Below are positions 54,865 through 64,000 of a stretch of DNA of 64,000 nucleotides, piece by piece (position 1 is the stretch's first letter; each line of letters begins with the position of its first letter). Source of the stretch: Arachis hypogaea (taxonomy: Eukaryota > Streptophyta > Magnoliopsida > Fabales > Fabaceae); contig NC_092040.1 in assembly GCF_003086295.3 (NCBI RefSeq), positions 55,283,559-55,347,558 on the forward strand. The letters run 5' to 3'. The position numbers and the translations under genes are program-made. The notes below the pieces were generated by a model. It made no database searches. It saw only the letters and a list, made by a program, of their open reading frames with translations, and was not told where the DNA came from.

Positions 54865-55763
54865 AGACTCCAGTAGATAATAAGGAGCATGACTTTGTAC
54901 TGGAACAAGTGGAGGAAGCTATAATAGTTGCAGAGGAAGAAGTAATTGAAGATTTAGGAGATGCAGAACCTCCACGGGAACCTCAAGTCACAGAACCCTC
55001 TTCTAAGAAGTTTGAATTTGTTGTTGAGGAGGGTGTACAACCTCCAAGGCATGTCATGGTTGAAGACTTCGAAGAGGTTGATCAAGAGATGGAGTTTAAA
55101 GAAGAAGAAGCACAACCTCCCATGCCCTTGGTAAACAATGAAGAAGAGGTTGAATTGGAAGAAAGCCACCAAGAGGAAAAGATTGAAATTGAAGAAGCTT
55201 ACAAAGAGGTGAAAGTTGTTAGAGAAGAGCACAAGGGAGTGGAGCTTGCAAATTCATTAGAAATATCTCTCCCAAGACCATTACCGTCCAACACAACATT
55301 CAAGTGGGTAAAATTCCTATCCTTATCCTTTACTTTCCCACTTGAATATGGGCTACTAGAGATGGATGGTCAGCTTAGAGCTCTTTTTGGCATTAAGAGT
55401 AAGAGGAAGATGGTCAGTGGTAAGAATTGTCCTGCAAGGTTCATTATGGTTGGAAGCTTTAAGTTTAAACGCAAAGGTTGGTGTAGAGCTCAACTGAATG
55501 GGTCTAGGAAGTTGTTTGGCTGCTTCAGTGAGAATTCAGACTACTTGTCACCTGGATGGAACAATATTGCTCAACAAGAAGACGGGTGCAAAAGTAAGGT
55601 TTGGGACCCCGGAATTCATTCTGACAATCAACACTCTTGGGGCCTTGTTACTTGCTTTAACTTACTTGAAGGCTTTCTACGCCTAGTTTGGGAACCCGGA
55701 GGCTACTGGAATTCCAAACATTGGTGGAGATTCCTGGATGAGTTCAAGCACAAGCCACCATAA

Positions 55764-56129
55764 CAGGGAGCTCACCAAATGTCCAACTTAAGGACTTTAA
55801 CTAAAAGTGCTAGGTGGGAGACAACCCACAATGGTATGATCGTTCCTTTTTCATTTTTATTTATTTAGTTTTATTTGTTTTTGAGTTTTATTTTATTTTA
55901 TTATATTGAACCTGGAGTTTTGCATCACATTCATATTAACTCTACATTCTGCATTTTTTCAGATTCAAAAAAAAAAAAACACGCACGCGACGTGGCAGCG
56001 TCGCTGACGCGTCCGCGTCACCAGTGCAATGGGAAGAAAAAAAAACGAACAGAAAGTCACGCGAGAACGTGGTTGGAGGTGCGCCTTTAGCATAATTTGA
56101 CCCCACGCGACCGCGTCATTGACGCGTCC
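55764..56129 (+). other. Start of 3' non-coding region with ACGCGT array, truncated
   Basis: TGTCCAACTTAAGGA and AAAGTGCTAGG, then from 55978 CACGCACGCGACGTGGC and GACGCGTCCGCGTCACC words equivalent to 1606 onward. Cut at 56130 by a minus-strand LTR. Confidence 0.75.
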
Positions 56130-58283
56130 TGATGTGTGGAAAACGATCCAACACAAAACTCACCGGCAAGTGTACCGGGTCGCATCAAGTAATAATAACT
56201 CACATGAGTGAGGTCGATCCCACAGGGATTGAAGGATTGAGCAATTTTAGTTTAGTGGGTGATTTAGTCAAGCGAATCAAGTTTTAGTTGAGTGATTTGT
56301 GTTTAACAGAAAGTAAATGACATTAAATGTAAAGGGGGAAGGGAAGAGTGCAGTAAATTGAAGAACAGAATTGTAAATGTGCAGAATCTTAAAGAGCAAG
56401 AAAGTAAATGACTGAAACTTAAAGTGCAAGAAACTTAAATTGCAGTAACTTAAATGGCAAGAAAGATAAATGGCTTGAATATAAAAGGGGGATTGAGGAA
56501 TGGGATTGCAGGATCTAAACAAAGAAGAAGTAAATTGCAGTAAATGGTTGAGCAGAAAGTAAATCAGAAGCAATAAGCATTCAAACAGAATTGAAATAAA
56601 ATGTAGCAGAGGTTCACAGAAGAACCCAAAATGAGTAGTGATCTCAGGATCCCAAGGGCTTAGGTAGCAGAGCCTAAAGCCCAATTTCCTTCCCAGATCT
56701 GAATTATCTAAGCAATTGGCAGAAAATTAAAGATGAAGCAGTAGAAGAACAGATTTGGAATTCAATTATGCAGAAAACAAAATGCCAAGAGCTTGAATGG
56801 GAATTGGGACAGAATTTCCCCAATTTCACACACCCACAACTCAGAAAACAGAAGAGTAGAATTGCCCAAGGGAAATGAGGAAGGAGATCATTCAATTCTC
56901 CCTTGATCCTCTTAGCTCTCGAACAAGTCTCTCAAGAAAGCTCAAAGACAAAGGAAATTCAAAAGCTCTCAAAAATAAGAGTAAAAATTCAAAGCTCAAA
57001 GTAAAGGTAGCTAAAAGTCCTAATTACATCAAACTAAGTCCTATTTATACACTTTCTATTCTTGGATAATGGGATTTGGATGGGCTTTTGAATTGGTGAA
57101 GAAATGAGTTCAAAAGAAATTTTAATTTGAATTTTGGCCCAAAAAGATTCACTCCCAGGAGGCTGCCCTGCCCTTGTGGAGGGCAGGGCAGAAAAATGAG
57201 GCTTGGTGCTAGCAATTGGTGCGGCCATGTTGCGTGTTGGTGCGAGTTGATGCGCGTCTGGCACGAGTTTGGTGCGCCAGAGGCTGCCCTGCCCGCGCCA
57301 AGGGCAGGGCGGGAAAGCTGATGCGCCAGGATGTGAGGCGTGCGTGCGGATGGTGCTGCCAGAAGGAAATTTGGTGCGCCAGGAAGAGTGTTTGGTGCGT
57401 GGGACGCTAAACGCTGCCCTGCCCGCGCCAAGGGCAGGGCAGGAACGGGTTGGTGCGCCAGGGAAGGAACGCGCGCGCCAGATGCTGCCAGGACGAGGAA
57501 ATTGGTGCGCCAGGAAGCAAAGTTGGTGCGCCAGATTTCAAAATTGGTGCGCCTAGTTCAATTGCTGCCCTGCCCGCGTCAAGGGCAGGGCAGGGTCCTT
57601 CCTTCACGTCTCGGGTTCGATCCTGGGAGAGTGCAAACACGCTATTTTATTTTTTTGGCTTCTTGGCACGGTAGTGGGTCTCAAGGCTTGGCTTCCTCAT
57701 GGTTCTTTGTTCGAACCTTGTGGCATGCATGGGTGACCTTTTTTTCTTGATTTCTTTCCTTGAGATGCCCGATTCTGCTCTCCACAAGGGCAGCGCAGAG
57801 TTTGCTTCTCTTGGCTCCAAGGCACCATTTTGTGCTCTGCCCTTGGAGTGGGCAGGGCAGAGTTGCCTATGCTTGCTTGGTCACCTAATGCTGCCCTCCT
57901 AGAGGGCATTCTGCCCTTGTGGAGGGCAATGTTGCTTCCCCATTGTGATGCGGCACGCTTCTCTCCTCTTTGGCCACGCTTTCCTTTTCTTGTGTCACGC
58001 TTCTTCGGCCACGCTTTTCATTTTCTTTTCTTTTCTTCACCTATAATAAACCAAACAACCACTCAAAGTATCACTAAATTCAAGAGGCTTATAAATCAAT
58101 TAAAATGCAATTAAAATTAGCTCAAACCTCAATGATTAACATTAAATTCATGGTGGTTGCTTGATTTAAAGAAGTTATGCATTTTCACTCCAAATCACTT
58201 ACTTAGGATGCAAGAAAGTGCATAAATGCTAACAAAACAAGTGAAATTAGCTTGAAAAATGGGTATATGATGACTTGTCATCA
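56130..58283 (-). mobile_element. 3' LTR of minus-strand element, TGATGACAAGTCATCA family
   Basis: Read on the minus strand it starts TGATGACAAGTCATCATATA (58283) and ends at TGATGTGTGG on the plus strand (56130), about 2154 bp. The internal domain follows at 58284. It contains a third class of GC-rich palindromes (57160-57600, 57770-57930). Confidence 0.85.
57155..57935. repeat. GCTGCCCTGCCC/GGGCAGGGCAG palindromes plus GGTGCGCCAG words
   Basis: Repeated stems CTGCCCTGCCC-N8-GGGCAGGGC at about 57160, 57282, 57414 and 57566, plus weaker ones at 57835-57925, are interleaved with about ten copies of TTGGTGCGCCAG. Each large unit can form an 8-11 bp stem. Confidence 0.88.
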
Positions 58284-58320
58284 CAACACCAAACTTAAAC
58301 CTTGCTTGTCCCCAAGCAAG
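58284..58320 (-). promoter_or_regulatory. Terminal hairpin plus primer tract (minus strand)
   Basis: On the minus strand CTTGCTTG-GGGA-CAAGCAAG (58320-58301), four bases, then AAGTTTGGTGTTG abutting the LTR start at 58283. Stem ends differ from the copy at 53170 (C-G for G-C). Confidence 0.78.
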
Positions 58321-59353
58321 CATCAAAACTAAGAGTAAATGAAATGAATAAGAAAAGAATGCATATCCTTATTATGCAGATAGCAGAACTTGATCTATGG
58401 GGCATTTATGCAGACAATGACAACTCATTTATTGTTGCTGCTGCATAATACACATTTTGCATCAAAGGTTTGCTAAACTTGCTGTTATAAGACTCTTCTT
58501 TTGATTACTCCCTTGGTAACTCTTCTTGGCTTATAATGCTTTAACAAGCTTATTGTTCTTTTAGAGGTTGGGTGTCAAATGCTGCGGCATAGCCTTTGGC
58601 TTTATTTTCTTTTCTTTTGCTCAACATCTTTCCACCACAGACACTTAGCTCACTAATTCTTCCTAGGATCATTGATGCCCAGCATCTCTTTGGATCACTA
58701 AGTGCTTTGTATCTGAGTTGCTCTTTATTGTGGATTTTCAATTGGCCATCCCAAATCAGTTGATCTAAGTGACCGGGTTTCAAAATACCCCTTAGAATTT
58801 ACTCATCCAAGCAGATCTCAGTACAAGAACACCACAGACATTTGTCCTAAGGTTCAAGCCATTGGTGTCCAACCTTTATTCTTTGTTTTTCTTGCCATTT
58901 TGGCTTTTTCTTTCTTCCTTTTCTTTCTGTTTTTGTTACCAAGGGTATTTCATTCTTGATATGAGTTTTTATGACAGCAAGCTAACTCACAATTGAATGA
59001 GAATGATATTATGCAACACTTATTTCATGAGTTATGCATTTAATCAAACACATATGCCACCACCAACTTCCATTCACACTCATGCAACATTGGATATTTT
59101 ACTTTTCAATTCTAACCAAACTCTTTTATTTAATCATATGGGAAACAAAGCACTATTTAAAGCTAAGTGATGGATACAAGCATTATGCATACTTATCATT
59201 TTTCTAGCTAATTATTGACTAACTAAAATGAAAAGCAAAGAACAGAAAATGCATAAAGTAAAAGAAACAGATGATGGAGGCATATCATGTTTCAGACATG
59301 CATCTCCTTATTAGAGACATGAAAGAGGAAGTATGAAAGAACTTTGCCACCTT
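58321..59353 (-). other. 3' non-coding region of minus-strand element
   Basis: No gene. On the minus strand it contains TGGACACCAATGGCTTGAAC and an A-rich purine tract (about 58890-58935 in complement), a layout like 52300-53169. Confidence 0.6.
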
Positions 59354-60982
59354 CTAATGGTCATGGCTGCTGCTTGATTCTCCCTTCTTCTTCTTTCTTT
59401 TCCCTGTCTTGGAGTAGTCTCGGATCTCTTCACTAGGACATCTTCTAGCCCAAACAGAATCTATGAGTCCTTTGAGCCCAAAAGTCTCCAATGTGTTAAA
59501 GGTTGACTCAGTGTATTGACGAGACTTTGCTTGTTGTTTGGCTAAGAATTCAGGGTATTGCTCAAATGGCTTGATCTCAGGATTGAGTGTTGGCAAATTG
59601 TGGGTCAAGTACTCCAACCTTGCTTGCATGTTTTCATCATACTCCATTCTTTGTACGTGTCTAACTTCTCCCAAGGTATGATGAACATTCTTCCATTGAT
59701 ACAGGTTGTGACTATACTCCTCTGCTTTAGCTTGACTAAAATACAGCTTATCATATGATTCCTTGAATTCTTTGTATTGCTCTTTTTGCCCTTCAAGGAT
59801 CTGTGCTTGAAATTCTTGCTGCTGAGTCATCATTTGTTGTTGCCATCTCTCTTGTTTCTCCTCCATTTGATGCTGCCAAGCTTCTCGTTCTTCTTTTTCT
59901 TTCAAGAATTGCTCCATGAATGCAGGGTGGGGCTCTAGATATTTCTCTTGGCCCTCTTGATTTTGGCCTTGTTCGGCCTGCATAAGTGGGTTTTGACCTT
60001 GTTGAGCCTGCATGAGCTGCTGAGATAATTCATCAATTGATCTTTGCAATTGGCTCATATCAATGGCCTCATAAGCTTGATTTCGTCCTTCCTCTCTTTG
60101 TGCTCTCCTTTGTCTAGGAGCTACTACCCCTTCTTGATCTTCTTCTTCATTAATTCCCTCCATGCTCTTCTTAGTAATTCCTTTTCCTACTTTCACCTTT
60201 GTTGTGTCCTCATCTTCAAAGATTACATTAGCTCTGTTACATAGCCGTAGGATGGTGCTTGGATGTCCAAGACCTTTTGACTTGCTTGTGCTATCGGCCA
60301 TTTCTTGAATACTGTCGGCTATGAGTTGTGCAACATTGATCTCACCTCCATGCAAGATGCAATGTGTCAATAGTGCTCGTTTGATTGTGACCCAAGAGGC
60401 ATTTCCAGTAGGAAGGATAGATCTCCTCACTATTTCAAACCATCTTTTAGCCACAGGAGTAAGATTTATCCTCCTTATGTGACTTGGAACCCCCTTTGAA
60501 TCTCTTTCCCAATCTGTATTTTCCATGCATATCCCTTGCAGGATCTCATCAGGATTATTCTCCCGTTGCAATCTATCCTCATAACTAAGTTCTGGATAGG
60601 TTATAGTTCTCAACTTGAGAGCTCTTGTGATGGCAGCTGGGCTAAAACTCACTTCAACCCCTCTGACATAGCTTGTGTAAGGAGCACTATTTTTGTTTTC
60701 TTTGGCAGCATTTGCATAGAACTCCCTAATCATTACTGCACTGATGTCAGTCAGAGGAGCACACAAGAGTTCCCACCTTCTTTCTCTAGTAATCTGCCTC
60801 ATAATGGGGTATTCTCCTTCCTTCAAATCAAGGCCTTTTTCATAGATAACATTCTTTGCCACCATGAACCTATGATATCTCCCTTCATGGAATTGGGATC
60901 TAAACTTGCGTGCATCAAACTGTGGAGGTTCGGTCACCATAGGTTCTTTTCCTGGCCTTCTTTTTGAGCTTGAGGAGGCCAT
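59354..60982 (-). CDS. Second ORF, putative plant transposon protein-like (542 aa), intact
   Basis: The longest intact copy of ORF2 here. It begins MASSSSKRRPGKEPMVTEPP. A folded N-terminal half has FDARKFRSQFHEGRYHRFMV, KNVIYEKGLDLKEGEYPIMR, RRWELLCAPL, MIREFYANA, YVRGVEVSFSPAAITRALKL, WFEIVRRSILPTGNASWVTI and LLTHCILHGGEINVAQLIAD. From about residue 300 a Gln/Glu-rich coiled coil (LQRSIDELSQQLMQAQQGQN and a repeat of QAEQGQNQ) leads to a Lys/Ser-rich end. I associate the N-terminal half with the Pfam family named putative plant transposon protein (from memory). No catalytic triad, signal peptide or membrane helix is visible. It lies downstream of the protease ORF on the same strand, about 1.1 kb away, with a TATA word about 190 bp before its ATG. 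Its preservation in a pol-less element suggests selection or recent spread. Confidence 0.85.
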   Translation of the reverse strand: MASSSSKRRPGKEPMVTEPPQFDARKFRSQFHEGRYHRFMVAKNVIYEKGLDLKEGEYPIMRQITRERRWELLCAPLTDISAVMIREFYANAAKENKNSAPYTSYVRGVEVSFSPAAITRALKLRTITYPELSYEDRLQRENNPDEILQGICMENTDWERDSKGVPSHIRRINLTPVAKRWFEIVRRSILPTGNASWVTIKRALLTHCILHGGEINVAQLIADSIQEMADSTSKSKGLGHPSTILRLCNRANVIFEDEDTTKVKVGKGITKKSMEGINEEEDQEGVVAPRQRRAQREEGRNQAYEAIDMSQLQRSIDELSQQLMQAQQGQNPLMQAEQGQNQEGQEKYLEPHPAFMEQFLKEKEEREAWQHQMEEKQERWQQQMMTQQQEFQAQILEGQKEQYKEFKESYDKLYFSQAKAEEYSHNLYQWKNVHHTLGEVRHVQRMEYDENMQARLEYLTHNLPTLNPEIKPFEQYPEFLAKQQAKSRQYTESTFNTLETFGLKGLIDSVWARRCPSEEIRDYSKTGKRKKKKGESSSSHDH

Positions 60983-61171
60983 TGAAAATTAAAGTGAAAA
61001 GAAAGAGGAAGTAAGAGTAGAAGAAATATGTGTTGTGTTTGGGGTGAACTTTGGTTCGGTTTTGATGTGTGAGGTAAGGACGAAATATGTTGGCTTTGGA
61101 AATGGAATAGGGTGTGGTTTCATATGAGAGTAGCTTGAATAGGAATGGGGGTGCCGTGTTGATGCAACGGC

Positions 61172-61179
61172 TATTTATA
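61172..61179 (-). promoter_or_regulatory. Putative internal promoter for ORF2 (TATA box)
   Basis: On the minus strand TATAAATA in GGCCTATAAATAGCCG, about 190 bp before the ORF2 ATG at 60982. A CA-rich start region (GCATCAACACGGCACCCCC) follows about 15-30 bases on. Confidence 0.55.
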
Positions 61180-62077
61180 GGCCATGTTTCCAAACTTTTC
61201 AGCAAAACCACAATGAATGAATGAGGAGGGGATCTTGAGTGTTCATGAAGGGCTGAGATTGGTTTGTTCATTCAAAGAATGCATGAGATGGACGGCTTGC
61301 ATGCATGGTTAAGGCTTGACGAGGATTCTCCTCCCATTGGCTGCATGCACTTCGGTGTCCAATGTTGCATGCATGCAAATTTTGTTCCCCATGAGCACGT
61401 TCTTCTAGGCACATGTGACCTCCTTCACATAGCTCCTCCTAGCCGTGGCCCCTCCTTGTGTTTGTCTTACCCTTTTTCTCCTACATAAATCAAAACAGCA
61501 AGATAAGAATATAATATAACCGTGGCAAACTTATTTGCAATAATAAAATAGATTGTTTTGGTTTGTTTAATAGTTATTAAAATTTTTTTGTGCTCAATTG
61601 TGTCCTTAAATAAAATGTTAAAAGTTGGTGTACACCAAACTTGTCTTTTATTAAGGGGGCGGCTTAACAATGCAAACCGTTTTCACAATTGATGCATTTT
61701 TAAAACAAATTGATGTATGATCCCTTATCTGTATGGTTTTGAGTCCATGCTTGGAAAATGATCCTCTGAACCTTGTTGCATATGCGGACACCAAACTTAG
61801 TGTTTGGTCATATGTTTTATCAAAAGACTTATGCATATGCTCTAAAAGACAATATTCTTCTTTGAACAATGAATTTGGGTGTACCTTAAGGTACACCAAA
61901 CTTAGAAGTTTGCCATGTGCTTCAAAATGACATATGCATTTACCAGGCATGAAAATTCAAAACCATATTTAGGAGAATCATAGCTTATTAAATAAAGGAG
62001 AAGACAGAAATCCTAAACCATGGGTTGCCTCCCATGAAGCGCTCTTTTATTGTCATTAGCTTGACATTGACCTCCCT
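61180..62077 (-). other. Inter-ORF spacer with AAGTTTGGTGT and TGCATGCA words
   Basis: On the minus strand CTAAGTTTGGTGTACC (about 61900) and ACTAAGTTTGGTGTCC (about 61795) repeat the primer-tract-like core without the hairpin. TGCATGCATGC palindromes lie at 61299-61376. No ORF is supported. Confidence 0.6.
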
Positions 62078-63028
62078 TTAAGGTGGTTGATATTGGTGAT
62101 GTCTCAATTTGTCACCTCTCACTGTTAGCTTTCTCTGTGTGCTTTGATGCTCAATTTCCATATGCTCAAGAGAAAGAATTTGGTTGACAGTGTAATAATC
62201 TTCTGCTCCCTGCTGTTGGTATATTAATTGCACCTTATCACCCTTAGAGAATCCTTCAGTTGGGATTTTCTTGTTCTTCCACCCTTTGTGAGCCTTTTTC
62301 TTGCTCTTCACCTTTTTCTTGCTTGTTGATCTTCCTTTCTTGACAGTTACTTGAGTTGTGATGCCTTCCTTCTTGCTGATCACCCCTGCTTCCTTGTGAA
62401 TCCCCTTTTCTTCTTGCCTCTGTTTGTTTATCTGTTCCACTTTCTTTTCAGTTGATTGCTTTGGAAGGAGATCATCACTCATTTTGCTTGTTTCTTCATC
62501 CCTTTGTGATTCTGGGAAGACTTTCAGAATGATGCTCTCCTCATACATCCTAAGGGTTAACTCTCCTTGCTCTATGTCCACAATGGCTCTAGCAGTGGCC
62601 AAAAATGGTCGACCAAGTATTATGGAGTCATTTCCATTTTCTGAAGAATCCAAGATCACAAAGTCTGCAGGATAGATGAACTTGCCAACCTTAACTAAGA
62701 GGTTCTCAATCAGCCCCTTAGGATAGACTATTGATTGATCCACCAATTCCAAAGTCATCTCTGTTGATTTCACCTCTTCTATGCCAAGCTTTTTCACTAG
62801 AGAATATGGGATTAGATTTATGCTTGCTCCTAGATCGCACATCCCTTTGTTAATGAGCAAGTTCCCAATAGTGCATGGTAAGAAGAAACCTCCAGGGTCC
62901 TCAAGCTTGGGAGGGAGTCCCTTTTTAATGAGGGCACTGCATTCTTCACTGAGCATCACAGTTTCCTTCTCATTCCAATCCCTTTTCTTGTTGATGAGCT
63001 CTTTTAGAAACTTAGCATACAGGGGCAA
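62078..63028 (-). CDS. Protease-integrase-tail ORF (316 aa), 5'-truncated gag-protease
   Basis: The first Met lies in the conserved MPLYAKFLKELINKKRDW, normally internal to gag-protease, so upstream Gag is missing beyond a junction near 63030-63052. Residues about 25-160 form the retropepsin-like domain: ALIKKGLPPKLEDPGGFFLP, CDLGASINLIPYSLVKKLG (active site D-L-G) and SIILGRPFLATARAIVDIEQ. A Lys-rich linker follows. The tail has HKGWKNKKIPTEGFSKGDKV, YYTVNQILSLEHMEI and KLTVRGDKLRHH. The tail resembles the C-terminal end of Athila/Tat integrases, placed directly after the protease without RT, RNase H or integrase core. The element at 36891-40169 has the same fusion. Confidence 0.8.
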   Translation of the reverse strand: MPLYAKFLKELINKKRDWNEKETVMLSEECSALIKKGLPPKLEDPGGFFLPCTIGNLLINKGMCDLGASINLIPYSLVKKLGIEEVKSTEMTLELVDQSIVYPKGLIENLLVKVGKFIYPADFVILDSSENGNDSIILGRPFLATARAIVDIEQGELTLRMYEESIILKVFPESQRDEETSKMSDDLLPKQSTEKKVEQINKQRQEEKGIHKEAGVISKKEGITTQVTVKKGRSTSKKKVKSKKKAHKGWKNKKIPTEGFSKGDKVQLIYQQQGAEDYYTVNQILSLEHMEIEHQSTQRKLTVRGDKLRHHQYQPP

Positions 63029-63052
63029 GGAAATTAAAAATCCAGGCCTAAG

Positions 63053-63526
63053 CGGCTAAAACAAGCTGTCCCTAACCATGTGCTTGTGTCATGAAGGTCC
63101 AAGTGAAAAGCTTGAGACTGAGTGGTTAAAGTCGTGATCCAAAGCTAAAGAGTGTGCTTAAGAGCTCTGGACACCACTAACTGGGGACTTTAGCAAAGCT
63201 GAGTCACAATCTGAAAAGGTTCACCCAGTTATGTGTCTGTGGCATTTGTGTATCCGGTGGTAATACTGGAAGACAAAGTGCTTAGGGCCAAGGCCAAGAC
63301 TCATAAAGTAGCTGTGTTCAAGAATCAACATGCCTAACTAGGAAAGTCAATAACACTATCTGAAATTCTAAGTTCCTAGAGAAGCCAATCACTCTAAACT
63401 TCAAAGGAAAAAGTGAGATGCCAAAACTGTTCAGAAGCAAAAAGCTACAAGTCCCGCTCATCTAATTAAATTAATATTCATTGATATTTTGGACTTTTCT
63501 CTTCTTTTTATCCTATTTGATTTTCA
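63053..63526 (+). mobile_element. 3' non-coding fragment of a TGATGAGCGG-family element
   Basis: CTAAAGAGTGTGCTTAAGAG, TGGGGACTTTAGCAAAGCTG, GGTTCACCCAGTTATGTGTC and TATCCGGTGGTAATACTGGA match 52780-53160 in order. It joins the truncated minus-strand element near 63050, so one of the two was cut by the other or by recombination. Confidence 0.82.
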
Positions 63527-63564
63527 GTTGCTTGGGGACAAGCAACAATTTAAGTTTGGTGTTG
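63527..63564 (+). promoter_or_regulatory. Terminal hairpin plus primer tract
   Basis: GTTGCTTG-GGGA-CAAGCAAC (63527-63546), five bases, then AAGTTTGGTGTTG (63552-63564) next to the LTR at 63565. The loop is GGGA, a GNRA-type tetraloop. Confidence 0.8.
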
Positions 63565-64000
63565 TGATGAGCGGATAATTTATACGCTTTTTGGCATTGT
63601 TTTCATATAGTTTTTAGTAAGTTTAAGCTACTTTTAGGGATGTTTTCACTAGTTTTGATGTTAAATTCACATTTCTGGACTTTACTATGAGTTTGTGTGT
63701 TTTTCTGTGATTTCAGGTAAATTCTGACAGAAATTGAGGGATTTGAGCAAAACTCTGAAGAAGGCTGACAAAAGGACTGCTGATGCTGTTGGAATCTGAC
63801 CTCCCTGCACTCGAAATGGATTTTCTGGAGCTACAGAACTCCAATTGGCGCGCTCTCAATGGCGTTGGAAAGTAGACATCCAGGGCTTTCCAGAAATATA
63901 TAATAGTCCATACTTTATTCGAAGAATGACGACGTAACTTGGCGTTAAACTCCAAGTACACGCTTCTGTCTGGAGTTAAACGCCAGAAAAACGTCATGAT
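63565..64000 (+). mobile_element. Partial 3' LTR, TGATGAGCGG family
   Basis: Starts TGATGAGCGGATAATTTATA and runs into the window end, still in U3, with GGCGTTAAACTCC/GGAGTTAAACGCC words at 63940-63980. Its sequence is closer to the reverse LTR at 1-989 (ATTTATACGC) than to the 44620 copy (ATTTGTACAC). Confidence 0.9.

Larger units (their letters stand above)
43963..55763 (+). pseudogene. Gln/Pro/Tyr-rich orphan ORF, split by a full LTR element
   Basis: The frame begins NSHPFGYESGYNYVAGRG, but the expected start is ATA (43963-43965) instead of the ATG seen at 28323. A Tyr/Gln/Pro-rich part follows (DYQQPPPYAYEPSPQHSFG, YDPNPYPPHQPPYEPYEPY) with stops at 44341-44343 and about 44550. At 44619 the complete element 44620-54864 is inserted; after one copy of the AGACT duplication the same frame resumes as PVDNKEHDFVLEQVEEA. 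A long Glu-rich stretch and the conserved tail FKWVKFLSLSF, EYGLLEMDGQLRAL, GSFKFKRKGWCRAQLNGSRK end at a stop (55761-55763). It may be a diverged gag. It is broken in this copy. Confidence 0.75.

Noticed and set aside
57034..57750. Overlapping Ala/Gly/Arg-rich frames on both strands
   Set aside because: They are by-products of the GC-rich palindromes in the minus-strand LTR.

Overview
The window looks like gene-poor, repeat-packed plant chromatin, most probably from a legume of the peanut genus (Arachis). The basis is the LTR family that opens TGATGAGCGGATAATTT (I recall it from Arachis, where it resembles FIDEL-type Ty3/gypsy elements), tRNA-Asp-type primer sites (TGGCGCCGTTGCCGGGGA), and legume-type CACTA and Mutator termini. 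I see no intact host gene. The coding content is retrotransposon ORFs plus host-gene fragments carried inside DNA transposons. The species call is recall plus inference, not a search result.

Layout. 1-5960: a reverse LTR cut by the window edge, then the 3' part of a pol-less element (orphan ORF tail, ACGCGT array, conserved 3' non-coding block, 3' LTR at 4469). 5961-8038: AT-rich DNA with a 5'-truncated LINE (6623-7507, 11-bp target duplication). 8039-14985: a MITE-like inverted-repeat element split by a 6.6-kb Pack-type CACTA transposon (8256-14844, TSD TAC) that carries fragments of a plasma-membrane H+-ATPase gene, an OSCA/CSC1 channel gene and an RBP45/47 RNA-binding-protein gene. 15212-16569: a Pack-MULE-like element (9-bp TSD) with a fragment resembling a BIM-type bHLH gene. 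16579-19691: low-complexity and unidentified DNA. 19692-36890: two or more pol-less LTR elements with a solo LTR (26320-28051, TSD TTTGT). 36891-42382: a decayed gag-protease element hit by a reverse solo LTR (38464-40009, TSD ACCAC) and cut by two further reverse LTRs. 42383-56129: a pol-less element holding a complete young insertion (44620-54864, TSD AGACT, two 1657-bp LTRs). 56130-63050: a minus-strand element with ORF2 and a protease ORF. 63053-64000: the 3' end of another plus-strand element.

How the parts fit. None of the LTR elements shows a reverse transcriptase, RNase H or integrase core, so all would depend on enzymes made elsewhere. Two designs recur: (i) gag-protease ORF followed by a second ORF resembling the family annotated as putative plant transposon protein, and (ii) a Gln/Pro/Tyr-rich orphan ORF followed by a long 3' non-coding region. 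The most striking signal is a small hairpin (7-8 bp stem, loop AGGA, GGGA or AAGA) lying 4-7 nt before the polypurine-type sequence AAGTGTGGGGAG or AAGTTTGGTGTTG. It occurs ten times, six of them directly before an LTR and four inside elements, and its stems covary. Also notable are TATA-type promoters about 190-240 bp before ORF2 in all three gag-type elements, a protease fused to an apparent integrase tail, and family-specific arrays of GC-rich palindromes. Coordinates, alignments and counts were made by eye.
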